A stretch of 64,000 bases of DNA from Synechococcus sp. RSCCF101. GTDB lineage: Bacteria > Cyanobacteriota > Cyanobacteriia > PCC-6307 > Cyanobiaceae. Position numbers and translations under genes: made by a program. Each line of letters begins with the position of its first letter. The first letter of the stretch is position 1. The stretch spans positions 1,984,001-2,048,000 of the forward strand of contig NZ_CP035632.1 in NCBI RefSeq assembly GCF_008807075.1, given 5' to 3'. The notes under the pieces were generated by a model that saw nothing but the letters and a program-made list of their open reading frames with translations, did not search any database and was not told where the DNA came from. Below are positions 35,794 to 45,643 of this stretch, in pieces.

Positions 35794-36291
35794 ATGGGCA
35801 AGGGGAAGGGCCGCAAGGGCCGGGCATCCGGCGGCAAGGGAGCGACCAGCCTGCTGGCGGACAACCGTCAGGCGCGCCATCAGTACGAGATCCTGGAGAC
35901 CCTGGAGGTGGGGGTGGAACTGCTGGGCACCGAGGTGAAGTCGGTGCGGGCCGGCAAGGCCAACCTCCGGGACGGGTTCTGCCTGATCCGTCGCGGTGAG
36001 ATGCAGCTCCACAACGTGCACATCTCCCCCCACAGCCATGCCTCGGCCTACTTCAACCACGAACCCCTGCGGGTGCGGAAGCTGCTGGCCCATCGCCGCG
36101 AGATCGAGAAGCTGCGGGTCGCCCTGGAGCAGAAGGGGCTGACCCTGGTGCCGCTCAACCTGCACCTGAAGGGGTCCTGGATCAAGATGACCGTGGGTCT
36201 CGGTCGCGGCCGGAAGCTGCACGACAAGCGCCAGGAGGAGCGGCGGCGCCAGGACGCCAAGGAGGTGCGCTCAGCGCTGAAGCGCCTCTGA
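35794..36291 (+). CDS. smpB: SsrA-binding protein SmpB
   Basis: A 165-residue tmRNA-binding protein for ribosome rescue. The OB-fold core shows [20 protein letters not shown], the HISPHSHA-type stretch and a basic tail ([19 protein letters not shown]). The ATG at 35794 follows from this core; the frame upstream overlaps ruvB. The tmRNA gene itself is not in the window. The last 21 bases overlap the convergent kinase-like gene. Confidence 0.96.
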   Translation: MGKGKGRKGRASGGKGATSLLADNRQARHQYEILETLEVGVELLGTEVKSVRAGKANLRDGFCLIRRGEMQLHNVHISPHSHASAYFNHEPLRVRKLLAHRREIEKLRVALEQKGLTLVPLNLHLKGSWIKMTVGLGRGRKLHDKRQEERRRQDAKEVRSALKRL

Positions 36292-38391
36292 GCCACCCTC
36301 CGGCGCCCCATCCGGGAGCGACCCCGCAGCCGACGGACCGGGAGCAGGCTCCGAAACGGAGCCTGCTTGCAGAGGCTCCGGCGCGCCGGCTGGGGCCTCC
36401 ACGGGCGGGGCGTCCGATCCGCTGGAGCCGCGCGGTGAATCGCTGGGACCCGTGCCGTCGCCGGCCTCCGCCGATCCGGGCCTGAGTCCGGGGGCGACCT
36501 GGGCGGGTGCGGTGCTTCCGGAGAGATCCGGATCGGCGCGGCAGGAGAGGGTGATCAGACCGGAGGAGACCCCGTCGTTGGTGATCAGCACCTGGACGGG
36601 ACTGCCGGCGGAGGCGGGCAGTTGCACCACGCGCAGAGGACCATCCGGTTCCAGCACCGCTCCTTCGGCCGCGAAGACCGTCATCCGCATCAGCGGCGTG
36701 CCGTTCACGCCCAGCACGAGCTGATGCCCCTCCGGCACGGCGATGGACACCAGCCGGGCCCCGCGACCCGACACGCGGGTGGAGAGATCCAGCGGCTGGC
36801 CGGAGCGGGCCTCGATGCGCTCGATGTCCACCGTGGCCAGACGCTGCTCGGCGGCCGCGGTCCAGAGCTGGCGGAAGGGCTCGGGCGGACGCCCGCCGCC
36901 AGCGCGCTGGGGAAGGATCGACGCGGCGCTGCTGGAGACGAGCTGGGCCAGAGCCTCCGCACTGATGCCCTGCTCCTGGAGATCGGCGCGGCGCTTCTGC
37001 CAGTCCGCATCGCTGAAGCTGCCGAGACGGGAGCGCAGCTCCGGCGGGAGCTGCTCGACCCGGGCCAGCCATTCCTCGGCCAGGTCGTTCCAGGCCCGGC
37101 GCAGGGGAGCGTCGGCCAGGGAATCGGAGGGAGGCCGGCCCTGACGCTCGGGAAACCGCTCCATCAGGCTGGCATCCACCAGGGAGAGGAACCAGCCGCG
37201 ATCGACCTGCAGCGCCCTGAGGCGGCTGAGCAGCGCCTGACGCTGATCCACCTCGGCGGGCGGCAGCGTTTCCGCCCGGGGTGTGGGACGTTCCGGCAGC
37301 GGCTGGCGGGGCTCGCGCGCCGACGGCTGATCGCGGCTCAGCAGCAGCCAGCCGAGGCCGGTGCCCACAAGGGCGGACACCAGCAGCGCGATCACGACGG
37401 GCCAGAGGCGCCCTTCGGCGGCCTGATCGCGCTCGCGGGCCCGCTGCCCCGGGCTGGGCGGCAGGGGCTGGGATGGGGCCGGGGGGTCCGGTACCGCCGC
37501 CGGAGCACCCGCCGGCGCCAGGGGCACGGTGCGGTCGGACCGGGCCACAGGGCCGGTGCTGTCGGGCACGGGGATGGCCTCAAGGGCCTCCAGGGCGTCC
37601 GCCGCGCTGCGGAAGCGCTCCGCCGGGCGCTCACTGACCAGTCGCGCCAGGGCATCCCGCAGGCGGGGCTCACCATCGAGGCCGGTGGGCAGGCGCCAGC
37701 TGAGATCGGTCGGCTCGAGCAGCCGCTGAGGCGGATCGCCCGAGAGGAGCACCAGGGCGCTGACCCCGAGGGCGTGGAGATCCATCCAGGCCGCGAGCGC
37801 GTCGCCGCGGCCCTGGGCCGCCGGGGCGAAGCCGGCCGTGGCACCGCGGCCGGGAGCCCGGCCGTCCTGACGCTGCAGCAGGCCCACATCCAGCAGCACC
37901 GGCAGGCCGTCCCGCTCGCGGCGCAGGAGATTGGAGGGATTGAGGTCGGTGTGCACGAGCCCCTCGCCATGGAGGAGGCTCAGCACCGGCAGCACCTGCC
38001 GCAGCAGCAGCAGCACCTCTCCCGCTCCGAAGACCATCTGCCGCTCGGAACGGGCCTGAAGCAGCTCGGCGTAGGTCCGCCCCTCCTGCCACTCCCGCAC
38101 GATCCAGAGACGGGCGTCCTCCTCGATCAGTGCCCCGAAGCGGGGGATCTGGGGGTGCAGCAGGCCCTGAAGGGCGGGCCAGAGCTCCCGCAGGCGGCTC
38201 TGGTCGGCCGGATCCTCCAGGCCGCGCAGCACCACGGACGAGGAGGAGGCCAGTCGGTCGATCCCCCGCCACAGCTGACCCTGGCCGCCGCTGCCCAGCG
38301 GTGCCACCAGCTCGAAGCGCCCGCCGATGCAGGACCCGGCCCGAACCAGGGGGGAAGGGGGAGCGGTCCCCAGCTCGGATGGACGGGGCAT
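36271..38391 (-). CDS. serine/threonine-kinase-like membrane protein with altered catalytic motifs
   Basis: About 706 residues from the chosen ATG. The N-terminal kinase fold has a glycine loop GSGGQGQLW, but the VAIK lysine position reads VVLR. The catalytic loop is HTDLNPSN (Asp and Asn kept, the HRD Arg lost), DFG is DVG and the APE motif is absent. After a Pro-rich linker comes one membrane span ([19 protein letters not shown], about residues 330-350). A periplasmic part of about 350 residues follows, with a helical domain and a beta-rich end and Pro/Gly/Ser-rich tail. It could be a weak kinase or a pseudokinase. It diverges from egtB; neither location nor sequence identifies a partner. 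Confidence 0.8.
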   Translation of the reverse strand: MPRPSELGTAPPSPLVRAGSCIGGRFELVAPLGSGGQGQLWRGIDRLASSSSVVLRGLEDPADQSRLRELWPALQGLLHPQIPRFGALIEEDARLWIVREWQEGRTYAELLQARSERQMVFGAGEVLLLLRQVLPVLSLLHGEGLVHTDLNPSNLLRRERDGLPVLLDVGLLQRQDGRAPGRGATAGFAPAAQGRGDALAAWMDLHALGVSALVLLSGDPPQRLLEPTDLSWRLPTGLDGEPRLRDALARLVSERPAERFRSAADALEALEAIPVPDSTGPVARSDRTVPLAPAGAPAAVPDPPAPSQPLPPSPGQRARERDQAAEGRLWPVVIALLVSALVGTGLGWLLLSRDQPSAREPRQPLPERPTPRAETLPPAEVDQRQALLSRLRALQVDRGWFLSLVDASLMERFPERQGRPPSDSLADAPLRRAWNDLAEEWLARVEQLPPELRSRLGSFSDADWQKRRADLQEQGISAEALAQLVSSSAASILPQRAGGGRPPEPFRQLWTAAAEQRLATVDIERIEARSGQPLDLSTRVSGRGARLVSIAVPEGHQLVLGVNGTPLMRMTVFAAEGAVLEPDGPLRVVQLPASAGSPVQVLITNDGVSSGLITLSCRADPDLSGSTAPAQVAPGLRPGSAEAGDGTGPSDSPRGSSGSDAPPVEAPAGAPEPLQAGSVSEPAPGPSAAGSLPDGAPEGGSEALQR

Positions 38392-38487
38392 GGGGGCAGG
38401 AGAGAGCGCGGCAGACCTCCATGGAACAGGTGGTGTCAACGCCCTGGAGACCTATGGTCCAGAGAGGCGCATCGGGGATCGGCGGCG

Positions 38488-39773
38488 ATGACGGCTCCTC
38501 CACGCACCGTCCCCGGAGGTCTGACGACTCGTGCCGCCCGGCTGCGCTCGATCCGCGCCGCCTCCGAGGCCCTGATCACACCGCTGCAACCGGAGGACCT
38601 CTGCCTGCAGGGCATGGCGGATGCCAGTCCACCCAAGTGGCACCTGGCCCACACCACCTGGTTCTTCGACACTTTCCTGCTCCAGCCGCACCTGAGCGAT
38701 CCGCCCCGGAGCGATCCCCGCTGGTCCTACCTGTTCAACTCCTACTACGAGGCCATCGGAGCCCGGCAGCCCCGCCCCGAGCGTGGCCTGCTCACCCGCC
38801 CTCCCATCGGCGAGGTGCTCGACTGGCGCGGGCGGGTCGATGCCGGCCTGGAGCGGCTGCTCGAGACCATCGACGGCGCCACCGCCCCGGCTGATCGCGC
38901 TCGGGTGCTGGAGCTGCTGGAGCTGGGCCTCCAGCACGAACAGCAGCATCAGGAGCTGCTGCTGATGGATCTGCTCGACGGCTTCAGCCGCCAGCCCCTG
39001 GAGCCGGCCTACGGGGAGGAACCGGAGCGGACCTATGCCGAAGGCCGCTGCCCGGGCCCGCTCGCCTGGATCGACCATGCGGAGGGACTGGCCTGGATCG
39101 GCCACGATCCCGAGAGCGACGACGGCTTCCACTTCGACAACGAAGCGCCCCGCCACCGGGTCTGGCTCGAGGGGTTCGCGCTGGCCGACCGGCTCGTGAG
39201 CAACCGGGAGTATGCGGCCTTCATCGCCGATGACGGCTACCGGCGGCCGGAGCTCTGGATGAGCGAGGGCTGGCATGCGCTGGCCGAGCGCGGCTGGCAG
39301 GCCCCCCGCTACTGGCGCGGGGAGGGGCCGGCCGAGGGCTGGGAGTGGGAGTTCACCCTGGCGGGGCGACGGCCGCTGCACCCCGACGCACCGGTGCGGC
39401 ATCTGAGCTGGTTCGAGGCCGACGCCTATGCCCGCTGGGCCGGAGCCAGGCTGCCGAGCGAAGCGGAATGGGAGGTGGCGGTGGCACGCGAGCGCAGCGG
39501 GGAGGGGCCTGCAGCGGGGCAGCCGTCCCTCCGGCAGGTGGACGGTGTGCTCTGGCAGTGGACGGCCAGCCCCTACCGCCCCTACCCCGGCTACCGCCCC
39601 GCAGCGGGAGCCGTCGGTGAATACAACGGCAAGTTCATGAGCTCCCAGCTGGTGCTGCGGGGCAGCGCCTTCCTGACCCCCCCGGCCACGCCAGGGCCAC
39701 CTATCGCAACTTCTTCTCCCCCGCCAGCCGCTGGATGGCCGCCGGGGTGCGTCTCGCCCGCGACCTTCGCTAG
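38488..39773 (+). pseudogene. egtB: ergothioneine biosynthesis sulfoxide synthase EgtB (one-base frameshift near 3' end)
   Basis: EgtB couples hercynine and gamma-glutamylcysteine or cysteine by an iron enzyme. The DinB-like domain has the iron His residues (HLAHTTW about 51-55; HEQQHQE about 150-156) and an FGE-sulfatase domain follows. At the C7 run 39677-39683 the reading frame shifts. With one extra C, the conserved tail ([21 protein letters not shown]) would be read to the TAG at 39771-39773, giving 428 residues. As given, the frame misses that stop and runs on in phase into egtD, so the product would be an EgtB-EgtD fusion with a garbled joint of about 37 residues. A sequencing or assembly error at the homopolymer is the main alternative. 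Confidence 0.85.
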
Positions 39774-39780
39774 CCCATCC

Positions 39781-40779
39781 ATGCCCGCCACCTGCCTGAC
39801 CCCAGAGCTGATCGACCTGCATCCGCGGCAGGCCGATCTGGCGAGCGCCGTGGAGGCGGGCCTCTGCCGGACGCCGCGGCAGCTGCCGGCCTGGCTGCTC
39901 TACGACGCCGAGGGATCGCGTCTGTTCGACGCCATCTGCCACCAGCCCGAATACAGCCTCACCCGCACCGAAACCGCTCTGCTGGAGCAGCGGGGTCCGG
40001 CCATCGGTGCGCATCTGGGTCAGGGCGTTCTGGTGGAATTCGGGGCCGGCAGCGCCCGCAAGGTGCGCCCGCTCCTCGACGCGATGCATCCCCGGGCCTA
40101 CGTGCCGCTCGACATCAGTGCCAGCCACCTGCAGGAGTCATGTGCGCTGCTGCAGGCGCAGCACCCCAGCGTGCCGATCGTGGCCGTCTGCTGCGACTAC
40201 AGCGCGCTGCAGGAGCTGCCGCCGCACCCGCTCCTGAGCGGAGCCCCGCGGGTGGGCTTCTTTCCGGGCAGCTCCATCGGCAACTTCAGCCACGGCGAGG
40301 CCACCCGTCTGCTGCGCCGCTTCCGGGCCCTGCTGGGGGAGGGCGGGCGCCTGCTGATCGGCATCGACCGGCCCAGGGCCGTGGAGCGGATGGAGGCGGC
40401 CTACGACGACGCCGCGGGTGTGTCCGCCGCATTCGCCTTCAATCTGCTGAGCCGCCTCAACCGGGACCTCGGGGCCGATTTCGATCCGGATCGGTTCCGC
40501 TACCGGGCCCTCTGGCAGGAGCGGGATCAGCGGATCGAGATGGCCCTGGTGAGCCGGCAGCGGCAGGAGGTGCAGCTGCTGGGGCGGAGCTGGCTGTTCG
40601 AGGCGGGCGAGCCCCTGGTGACCGAGCACAGCCACAAGTTCACGCCGCAGCGCTTCTCCGCGCTGGCTGCCGGCGCCGGATGGGACACGGGCCCCGTCTG
40701 GAGCGATTCCTCCGATCATGTGTCCCTGCTCCTGCTGGAGCCAGCCAGACTCGGGGTGTCGCAACGGAGGTCCCCATGA
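39781..40779 (+). CDS. egtD: L-histidine N-alpha-methyltransferase
   Basis: A 332-residue SAM-dependent enzyme trimethylating histidine to hercynine, the first step to ergothioneine. The family segments are present: YDAEGSRLFDAIC near residue 45, QPEYSLTRTE, the SAM-binding EFGAGSARK (about residue 87) and GFFPGSSIGNF. The ATG is seven bases after the intended egtB stop. The stop overlaps the next ATG (ATGA). Because of the egtB frameshift the frame is open from egtB into this gene, but the normal start codon is intact. Confidence 0.95.
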   Translation: MPATCLTPELIDLHPRQADLASAVEAGLCRTPRQLPAWLLYDAEGSRLFDAICHQPEYSLTRTETALLEQRGPAIGAHLGQGVLVEFGAGSARKVRPLLDAMHPRAYVPLDISASHLQESCALLQAQHPSVPIVAVCCDYSALQELPPHPLLSGAPRVGFFPGSSIGNFSHGEATRLLRRFRALLGEGGRLLIGIDRPRAVERMEAAYDDAAGVSAAFAFNLLSRLNRDLGADFDPDRFRYRALWQERDQRIEMALVSRQRQEVQLLGRSWLFEAGEPLVTEHSHKFTPQRFSALAAGAGWDTGPVWSDSSDHVSLLLLEPARLGVSQRRSP

Positions 40780-41015
40780 GTCGGGACGAACAGATCCAGG
40801 CCATGCGCGAGCTGCGCGAAGGGCTGATGCATCGGCTGGAGGAGCTGTACCGCCAGGCCTTCGATCAGATCGGGGAGGCCCCGCTGCGCGAGGGCGCCGT
40901 GGCGCGCCTCACCCAGTTGCTGCTGCGCTCGCGCGATGGCGCGATCACCCCGCTGCAGGAGGAGATCGAGCAGCCCCTGATCACCCATGCCCCCGAGACA
41001 CGCGATCCCGCCTGA
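40776..41015 (+). CDS. small protein coupled to egtD (hercynine-metabolism-associated)
   Basis: A 79-residue acidic-basic helical protein without membrane segment (RELREGLMHRLEELYRQAFDQ is the central amphipathic helix). Its ATG overlaps the egtD stop and its own stop overlaps the next gene's start (TGATG). From memory, cyanobacterial annotations carry a family named hercynine metabolism small protein in just this position; I could not verify that here. The function is unknown. Confidence 0.7.
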   Translation: MSRDEQIQAMRELREGLMHRLEELYRQAFDQIGEAPLREGAVARLTQLLLRSRDGAITPLQEEIEQPLITHAPETRDPA

Positions 41016-41554
41016 TGGCCGGCTCGTGGTTCCAGGACCTGGAGCAGAAGCTCGATGAGCAGCTGGAGGCGTTCCTGCGCAGCAACCCGGATCAACGGCA
41101 GCGGCTGGAGCAGCAGGAGCGCCAGGAACGCTCGCAATGGCTGCATCGGCGGCAGAAGCAGCTGACCGCTTCCGCCGGACAGCAGCGGCAGGAGCTGATG
41201 GAGCTGGCCGAGGAGATCTCTCGCTGGCGCGAGCGGGTGGAACGGGCCAGGGCGGCCGGCGCCGAGGACCTGGCCGAGCGGGCCGCGGACCATCTGATGC
41301 GCCTGATGGCTCAGGGGCGTGAGCACTGGCAGGCCCTGGCTTCCCTAGGGGAGGAGATCACGCGTCTTGGCACCGAGCTGAGTGAGCTTGAGGCCGAGAC
41401 GAGAGACCATCCGCCGGGGCAGACGGTCGGCAGTCGCTCGGGATCAACAGGGTCCTCCGAGGCGGGAACAGACCGGGCGGACAGCCTCAAGGACGCCTGG
41501 GAGCGCTTCGAAAGCGAACAGGAACTCGAGCGGCTGCGCCGGCGGGCCCGCTGA
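41015..41554 (+). CDS. coiled-coil protein coupled to egtD (hercynine-metabolism-associated)
   Basis: A 179-residue, charged, almost wholly helical protein rich in Gln, Arg and Glu, predicted to form a long coiled coil over residues 10-130 (for example QRLEQQERQERSQWL and ELAEEISRWRERVER). A Ser/Gly/Thr-rich linker and a short C-terminal helix ending ELERLRRRAR follow. It is coupled to the preceding small gene by TGATG. The position in the egtB-egtD run suggests a role in ergothioneine or hercynine handling, but no enzyme motif is visible. Confidence 0.7.
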   Translation: MAGSWFQDLEQKLDEQLEAFLRSNPDQRQRLEQQERQERSQWLHRRQKQLTASAGQQRQELMELAEEISRWRERVERARAAGAEDLAERAADHLMRLMAQGREHWQALASLGEEITRLGTELSELEAETRDHPPGQTVGSRSGSTGSSEAGTDRADSLKDAWERFESEQELERLRRRAR

Positions 41555-41563
41555 CTTCGGGCC

Positions 41564-41827
41564 TCAGGCCTTGGGTGCGGGCGGCTCCAGGCTCACGCCT
41601 TCGGGCGGGGGTGTGGGGTCGGGATCGGCGATCAGCATGTGCTGCAGCACGATCTCGGGGCGTTCACTGTCGCGCCAGCGGATGCGGTAAGCCGGCATCT
41701 TGGTGCCGCGGCTGGTGGTCTGCTCGACCGGCTCCATCACCCAGCCGCGCCGCGAGCGGCCCTGGGGATTGCGCTTGACGACTGCATCCGCGTGCTTGAA
41801 GCGGAACCCAACGCGCTCTCCACTCAT
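41564..41827 (-). CDS. small conserved hypothetical protein
   Basis: An 87-residue protein with a basic N-terminal half (KRNPQGRSRRGWVMEP), a central RIRWRDSERPEIVLQH and a Pro/Glu-rich tail. No membrane segment or Cys cluster is seen. It follows lysS by 29 bases on the same strand and converges with the ergothioneine run. I do not recognise the family; size and context suggest a cyanobacterial protein of unknown role. Confidence 0.6.
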   Translation of the reverse strand: MSGERVGFRFKHADAVVKRNPQGRSRRGWVMEPVEQTTSRGTKMPAYRIRWRDSERPEIVLQHMLIADPDPTPPPEGVSLEPPAPKA

Positions 41828-41856
41828 CAGGCCTGGTCGGTGTGCAAGTCACACCA

Positions 41857-43371
41857 TTATCCACTCTCGCTCTCCCGTGTCCCGGCCGGGCGCAGCAGCG
41901 GGAAGGCGATCACGTCGCGGATCGAGGGACTGTCGGTGAGGAGCATGGCCAGACGATCGATGCCGATCCCGAGGCCGCCGGTGGGAGGCATGCCCACCTC
42001 GAGGGCCTGAAGAAAGTCCTCGTCGACGCTGTTGGCCTCCAGGTCTCCCGCCTGGCGCCGCTCCTGCTGGGCCTCCAGCCGCTGCCGCTGATCGAGAGGG
42101 TCGATCAGCTCACTGAAGGCGTTGGCGGTCTCCCGGCCGACGATGAACAGCTCGAAGCGCTCCACCAGGCCGGGCCGGCTTCGGTGCCTGCGGGCCAGCG
42201 GAGAGATCTCGACCGGGTAATCCATCACGAAGGTCGGCTGCACCAGCTGGGCCTCGACCCGCTGCTCGAAGGCCTCGTTGAGCAGCCGGCCGACGCTGTC
42301 GGCCGTGTCCGGGGTCTCCAGTCCCCGTTCCCGCATGGCCGCTGCCGCCGCGTCGCGGTCGCTGAAGCGCTCGAAGTCGAGCCCGGTGGCCTCCAGCACC
42401 AGCTCGTGCATGGTGACGCGCCGCCAGGGCGGGGTCAGGTCCACCTCCACCCCCTGGTAGGTGAGGGTGGTGCCGCCGCAGACCTCACGGCTCACCTCGG
42501 CCAGCAGGGCCTCGGTGAGATCCATCATGTCGTGGTAATCGGCGAAGGCCTGATACACCTCGACCGAGGTGAACTCCGGGTTGTGGCGGGTGCTGATGCC
42601 CTCGTTGCGGAAGATGCGCCCCAGCTCGTAGACGCGCTCGAAGCCCCCCACCACGAGCCGCTTCAGGTGCAGTTCGGTGGCGATGCGCAGGTAGAGCGGC
42701 AGATCGAGGGTGTTGTGGTGGGTGATGAACGGCCGCGCCTCCGCACCACCGGCCTCGGCCTGCAGCACCGGTGTCTCGATCTCGAGAAAGCCGCGGGCAT
42801 CGAGCCAGCGGCGCATGGCACTCACCAGGCGGGCGCGGCGGCGGAACGTGTCGCGGGTCTGGGGCGAGACGATGCAGTCGAGGTAGCGCTGGCGATAGCG
42901 CTTCTCCACGTCCGCCAGGCCATGCCATTTGTCGGGCAGGGGCTGGAGGGCCTTGCTGAGCATGCGCCAGCCCCGCACCTTCACCGACAGCTCGCCCCGG
43001 TCGGTGCGGCGCAGGCTGCCCGTCACCCCGATCCAGTCGCCCGCATCCACCAGCCCGGTGAGGTGGGCGAAGGCTTCGGGGTCCTCGTCGGCCATGGCGG
43101 CCGACAGGGTCGCCTTCTCGATGAACAGCTGGATCGAGCCGCTGGCATCCGCCAGAGTGAAGAAGGCCAGCTTGCCCATGACCCGCCGGGTCATCACACG
43201 ACCGGCCACAGCCACGCTCACGTCTCTCTCCTCGCCGGCCGGCAGGTCCGCGTAGGCCTGCTGCAGCTCCGCCGTCTGGTGGCTGGGCCGGTAGTTCAGG
43301 GCGTAGGGCGACTGGCCGATGGCCTCCAGGGCCCTGGACTTTTCAAGGCGGGTCTCACGAAGCTCGGACAA
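41857..43371 (-). CDS. lysS: lysyl-tRNA synthetase (class II)
   Basis: A 504-residue class II synthetase charging tRNA-Lys. It has an N-terminal OB-fold anticodon domain, motif 2 [15 protein letters not shown] and motif 3 [12 protein letters not shown]. The frame starts with TTG; the following residues [10 protein letters not shown] match the family N-terminus as I know it in picocyanobacteria, so the TTG start is accepted. rpaB lies 36 bases upstream on the same strand. Confidence 0.95.
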   Translation of the reverse strand: MSELRETRLEKSRALEAIGQSPYALNYRPSHQTAELQQAYADLPAGEERDVSVAVAGRVMTRRVMGKLAFFTLADASGSIQLFIEKATLSAAMADEDPEAFAHLTGLVDAGDWIGVTGSLRRTDRGELSVKVRGWRMLSKALQPLPDKWHGLADVEKRYRQRYLDCIVSPQTRDTFRRRARLVSAMRRWLDARGFLEIETPVLQAEAGGAEARPFITHHNTLDLPLYLRIATELHLKRLVVGGFERVYELGRIFRNEGISTRHNPEFTSVEVYQAFADYHDMMDLTEALLAEVSREVCGGTTLTYQGVEVDLTPPWRRVTMHELVLEATGLDFERFSDRDAAAAAMRERGLETPDTADSVGRLLNEAFEQRVEAQLVQPTFVMDYPVEISPLARRHRSRPGLVERFELFIVGRETANAFSELIDPLDQRQRLEAQQERRQAGDLEANSVDEDFLQALEVGMPPTGGLGIGIDRLAMLLTDSPSIRDVIAFPLLRPAGTRESESG

Positions 43372-43407
43372 GGCAGCGGAACGGGCCGGCGCCTCCCATC
43401 CTCCCGC

Positions 43408-44175
43408 TCAGCCGCCGGCGGCCAGGGCGGCCTCACCGCGGCGCTGGGAGGCGTAACCGGTGCCCCGGACCGTGAGGATCAGCTCGGGATTGCGGGGATC
43501 GGGCTCGAGCTTGCCGCGCAAACGGGCCACGTACACATCGACCACCCGCAGGTCGGCTGCGCGCCGGGGCGGGTAGCCCCAGAGCTGCTCGAGGATCTCG
43601 GCTCTGGGCACGACCCGGCCCGGCTCACGGAACAGGAGCTCCAGCAGGCTGAACTCGGTGTAGGTGAGGGCGATGCGCTCGCCATCGCGCGTCACCTGAC
43701 GGCGGTTGGTGTCCACCACCAGATCACCCAGGCGCAGCACACCCTGGCCTCCGGCCGCGTCCCCGAGGTCGGCGGCACCGGCCGATCGGCCGACGCGGCG
43801 AAGGATCGAAACGATGCGCGCCTCCAGCTCCTTGGGGCTGAAGGGCTTGGGCAGGTAGTCGTCGGCGCCGAGATCGAGGCCGGCGACCCGCTCGCTGATG
43901 CTGTCGAGGGCCGAGAGAAAGATGATCGGCACACAGGATTCATCCCTCAGCCGCCGGCAGACCGCGAAGCCGTCCAGACGGGGCAGCATCACATCGAGCA
44001 CCACCAGGTCGGGCTGCTCGCGGTGGAACAGGGTCAGAGCCTGCTCGCCGTCCTCGGCTGCGATCACCCGGTAGCCGGCGAGCTGCAGCCGCATGAGCAG
44101 CACCCTGCGCACGGCCGGCTCATCGTCCACCACAAGGATGGTGGCCTTCGGCCGTGCCTGGTCGGGCGCTGGCAT
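43408..44175 (-). CDS. rpaB: OmpR-family response regulator RpaB
   Basis: A 255-residue two-component regulator. The receiver has the acidic pair DD (17-18), phospho-acceptor Asp 61 in VVLDVMLP, and the run GLDLGADDYLPKPFSPKELEARI that distinguishes RpaB from RpaA. A winged-helix DNA-binding domain ends the protein. RpaB is an essential high-light and redox regulator in cyanobacteria acting on HLR1 sites of photosystem and stress genes. The start is the Met before PAPDQ. The leader upstream is strikingly AT-rich for this genome and probably holds its promoter; I found no clear HLR1 repeat in it. Confidence 0.93.
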   Translation of the reverse strand: MPAPDQARPKATILVVDDEPAVRRVLLMRLQLAGYRVIAAEDGEQALTLFHREQPDLVVLDVMLPRLDGFAVCRRLRDESCVPIIFLSALDSISERVAGLDLGADDYLPKPFSPKELEARIVSILRRVGRSAGAADLGDAAGGQGVLRLGDLVVDTNRRQVTRDGERIALTYTEFSLLELLFREPGRVVPRAEILEQLWGYPPRRAADLRVVDVYVARLRGKLEPDPRNPELILTVRGTGYASQRRGEAALAAGG

Positions 44176-44299
44176 GAACCCCCTATTTATGAAGATTCAC
44201 AACCTTACTCATCGGAGTCGCCTTTCCAGGTGGCGGAAGCCCCCCTCAATGCCGCTTTTTCGATTGTTTTAAGAAATGGCCGCCGCTGCCGGCGTGGGC
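44176..44299 (-). promoter_or_regulatory. AT-rich leader upstream of rpaB
   Basis: This 124-base gap contains runs such as TTTATGAAGATTCACAA and CTTTTTCGATTGTTTTAAG that stand out from the GC-rich surroundings. Promoter elements for rpaB are expected here. No exact -10/-35 pair or HLR1 repeat could be assigned with confidence. Confidence 0.4.
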
Positions 44300-45643
44300 T
44301 CAGGGCTGCGCCGCGTCCGGGCCCTCGGGCCAGCGGGCCCTGGCGTAGCGGTTCCACTGGCGAGCCGCCTCCGCCACCGCCTCGTCGCTGCTGATCTGGC
44401 CGAGCATCGCCCGCTGCAGTTCGGTGTAGACGATGGCCTGCAGGCGCTTGATGCCGGGTGTGGCCGGAACCAGCACCCGGCCGCGGCGGAGGGTGCGGGC
44501 CGACTCGAGTCGGGCATCGCGGATCAGGGTCTCCGCCGGCGTGGCCGGAACCTCACGGCTCAGGGCGGCCTCCACCTCCTCCAGGGCCTGCACCGATGAG
44601 GGCAGCACCCGGGCCAGCTCGGCGAAGCGGGCCTGGTTGGACGCGTTGGTGAGGAAGAGAGCGAGGCTCACAGCCTGCTCCGGCATGGCGCTCTGGCGCG
44701 GCACGGCCAGGGTCATCACGGCCACGTTCGCCGCTCCATCGGCACCCGTGATCGGTGGATGGGGCCGGGTGGCCGCGGCCACGCCCGGGGCGTTGGTCTG
44801 GATGGTGCGCAGGAACTCGGCGCCGCTGGCCAGCAGAGCCAGCTCACCGCTCTGGTACAGCTCGATGGCGCGACGCTGGCCCTGACTCACCACCTCGCGC
44901 GGCAGCAGGCCCTCCCGGTAGAGATCGGTCCAGAAGGCGAAGGCCCGCCGGCCCGCCTCGGTCTCGAAGCCGGCGCGAAGGTCCTCATCCAGCAGAGTCA
45001 CCCCCATCTGGACCATCGACTCGAGCAGCTCGGCCGAGTCGTCCGGCACAACGGTCACGAACAGGCCGTAGCGGCCGGTGGCCCGCCGCACGGCCCGGGC
45101 GTAGGCCGGAACCTCCTCCCAGGACCGGGGCGGTCCCTCCAGGCCGGCCCGCTCCAGCAGATCGCTGTTGACCAGACTGATCCGGGCCGTGAGGTACCAG
45201 GGGATGGCGATCTGATCGTCGCCCTGGGCACCCGCCTCCCAGATGCCGGGCAGATAGCGCTCGGCCGTTCCCTCCGGCAGCATCGGCTCGAGATCCAGAA
45301 GCCCCCGCTTGCTGGCCAGATTGGCGGCGAAGGGAGGGTTGAGGTTCACCACGTCCGGCGCCGTGCGCGCGAACACGGCGGCCAGCAGCTTCCGCTCCAC
45401 CGACCCCCAGGGCAGGTCGGTCCACTGCACCTCGGTGCCGGGATGGCGGTCCTCCCAGTCGGCCAGTACGGCGGCCATGTAGTCGTTGAATTTCGGGGCC
45501 AGCTGCAGCGTCCAGAGCTGCAGCTCACGGCGCCCATCGGCGGAGCGGGGCCCGCTGCAGCCCGCCAGCAGCAGACCGAGCAGGAGGCCGAGGGCCATGC
45601 GCCTGGGGATCCGGAACAGCATCGCGGCGGGGGAACGGGGCAT
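44300..45643 (-). CDS. extracellular sugar-binding lipoprotein of an ABC transporter
   Basis: A 447-residue family 1-type solute-binding protein. It starts with a signal peptide with lipobox (LLLGLLLAGC), so it is anchored in the membrane. The mature part has the typical beginning LQLWTLQLAPKFNDY and later segments PDVVNLNPPF and IPWYLTARISLVNSDLLE. No permease or ATPase gene lies nearby. The ATG overlaps the mreD stop (TGATG), so it is in the mre operon. Ligand unknown; sugars or glucosylglycerol-type solutes are plausible. Confidence 0.87.
   Translation of the reverse strand: MPRSPAAMLFRIPRRMALGLLLGLLLAGCSGPRSADGRRELQLWTLQLAPKFNDYMAAVLADWEDRHPGTEVQWTDLPWGSVERKLLAAVFARTAPDVVNLNPPFAANLASKRGLLDLEPMLPEGTAERYLPGIWEAGAQGDDQIAIPWYLTARISLVNSDLLERAGLEGPPRSWEEVPAYARAVRRATGRYGLFVTVVPDDSAELLESMVQMGVTLLDEDLRAGFETEAGRRAFAFWTDLYREGLLPREVVSQGQRRAIELYQSGELALLASGAEFLRTIQTNAPGVAAATRPHPPITGADGAANVAVMTLAVPRQSAMPEQAVSLALFLTNASNQARFAELARVLPSSVQALEEVEAALSREVPATPAETLIRDARLESARTLRRGRVLVPATPGIKRLQAIVYTELQRAMLGQISSDEAVAEAARQWNRYARARWPEGPDAAQP

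Noticed and set aside
36622-38487. Upstream extension of the egtB frame through the kinase-like gene
   Set aside because: It lies antisense to the kinase-like gene. EgtB similarity begins at the ATG at 38488, so the earlier 622 codons are chance open frame.
44176-44299. HLR1-like repeat in the rpaB leader
   Set aside because: TTCACAA and TTACTC fragments do not fit the octamer repeat with two-base spacing.
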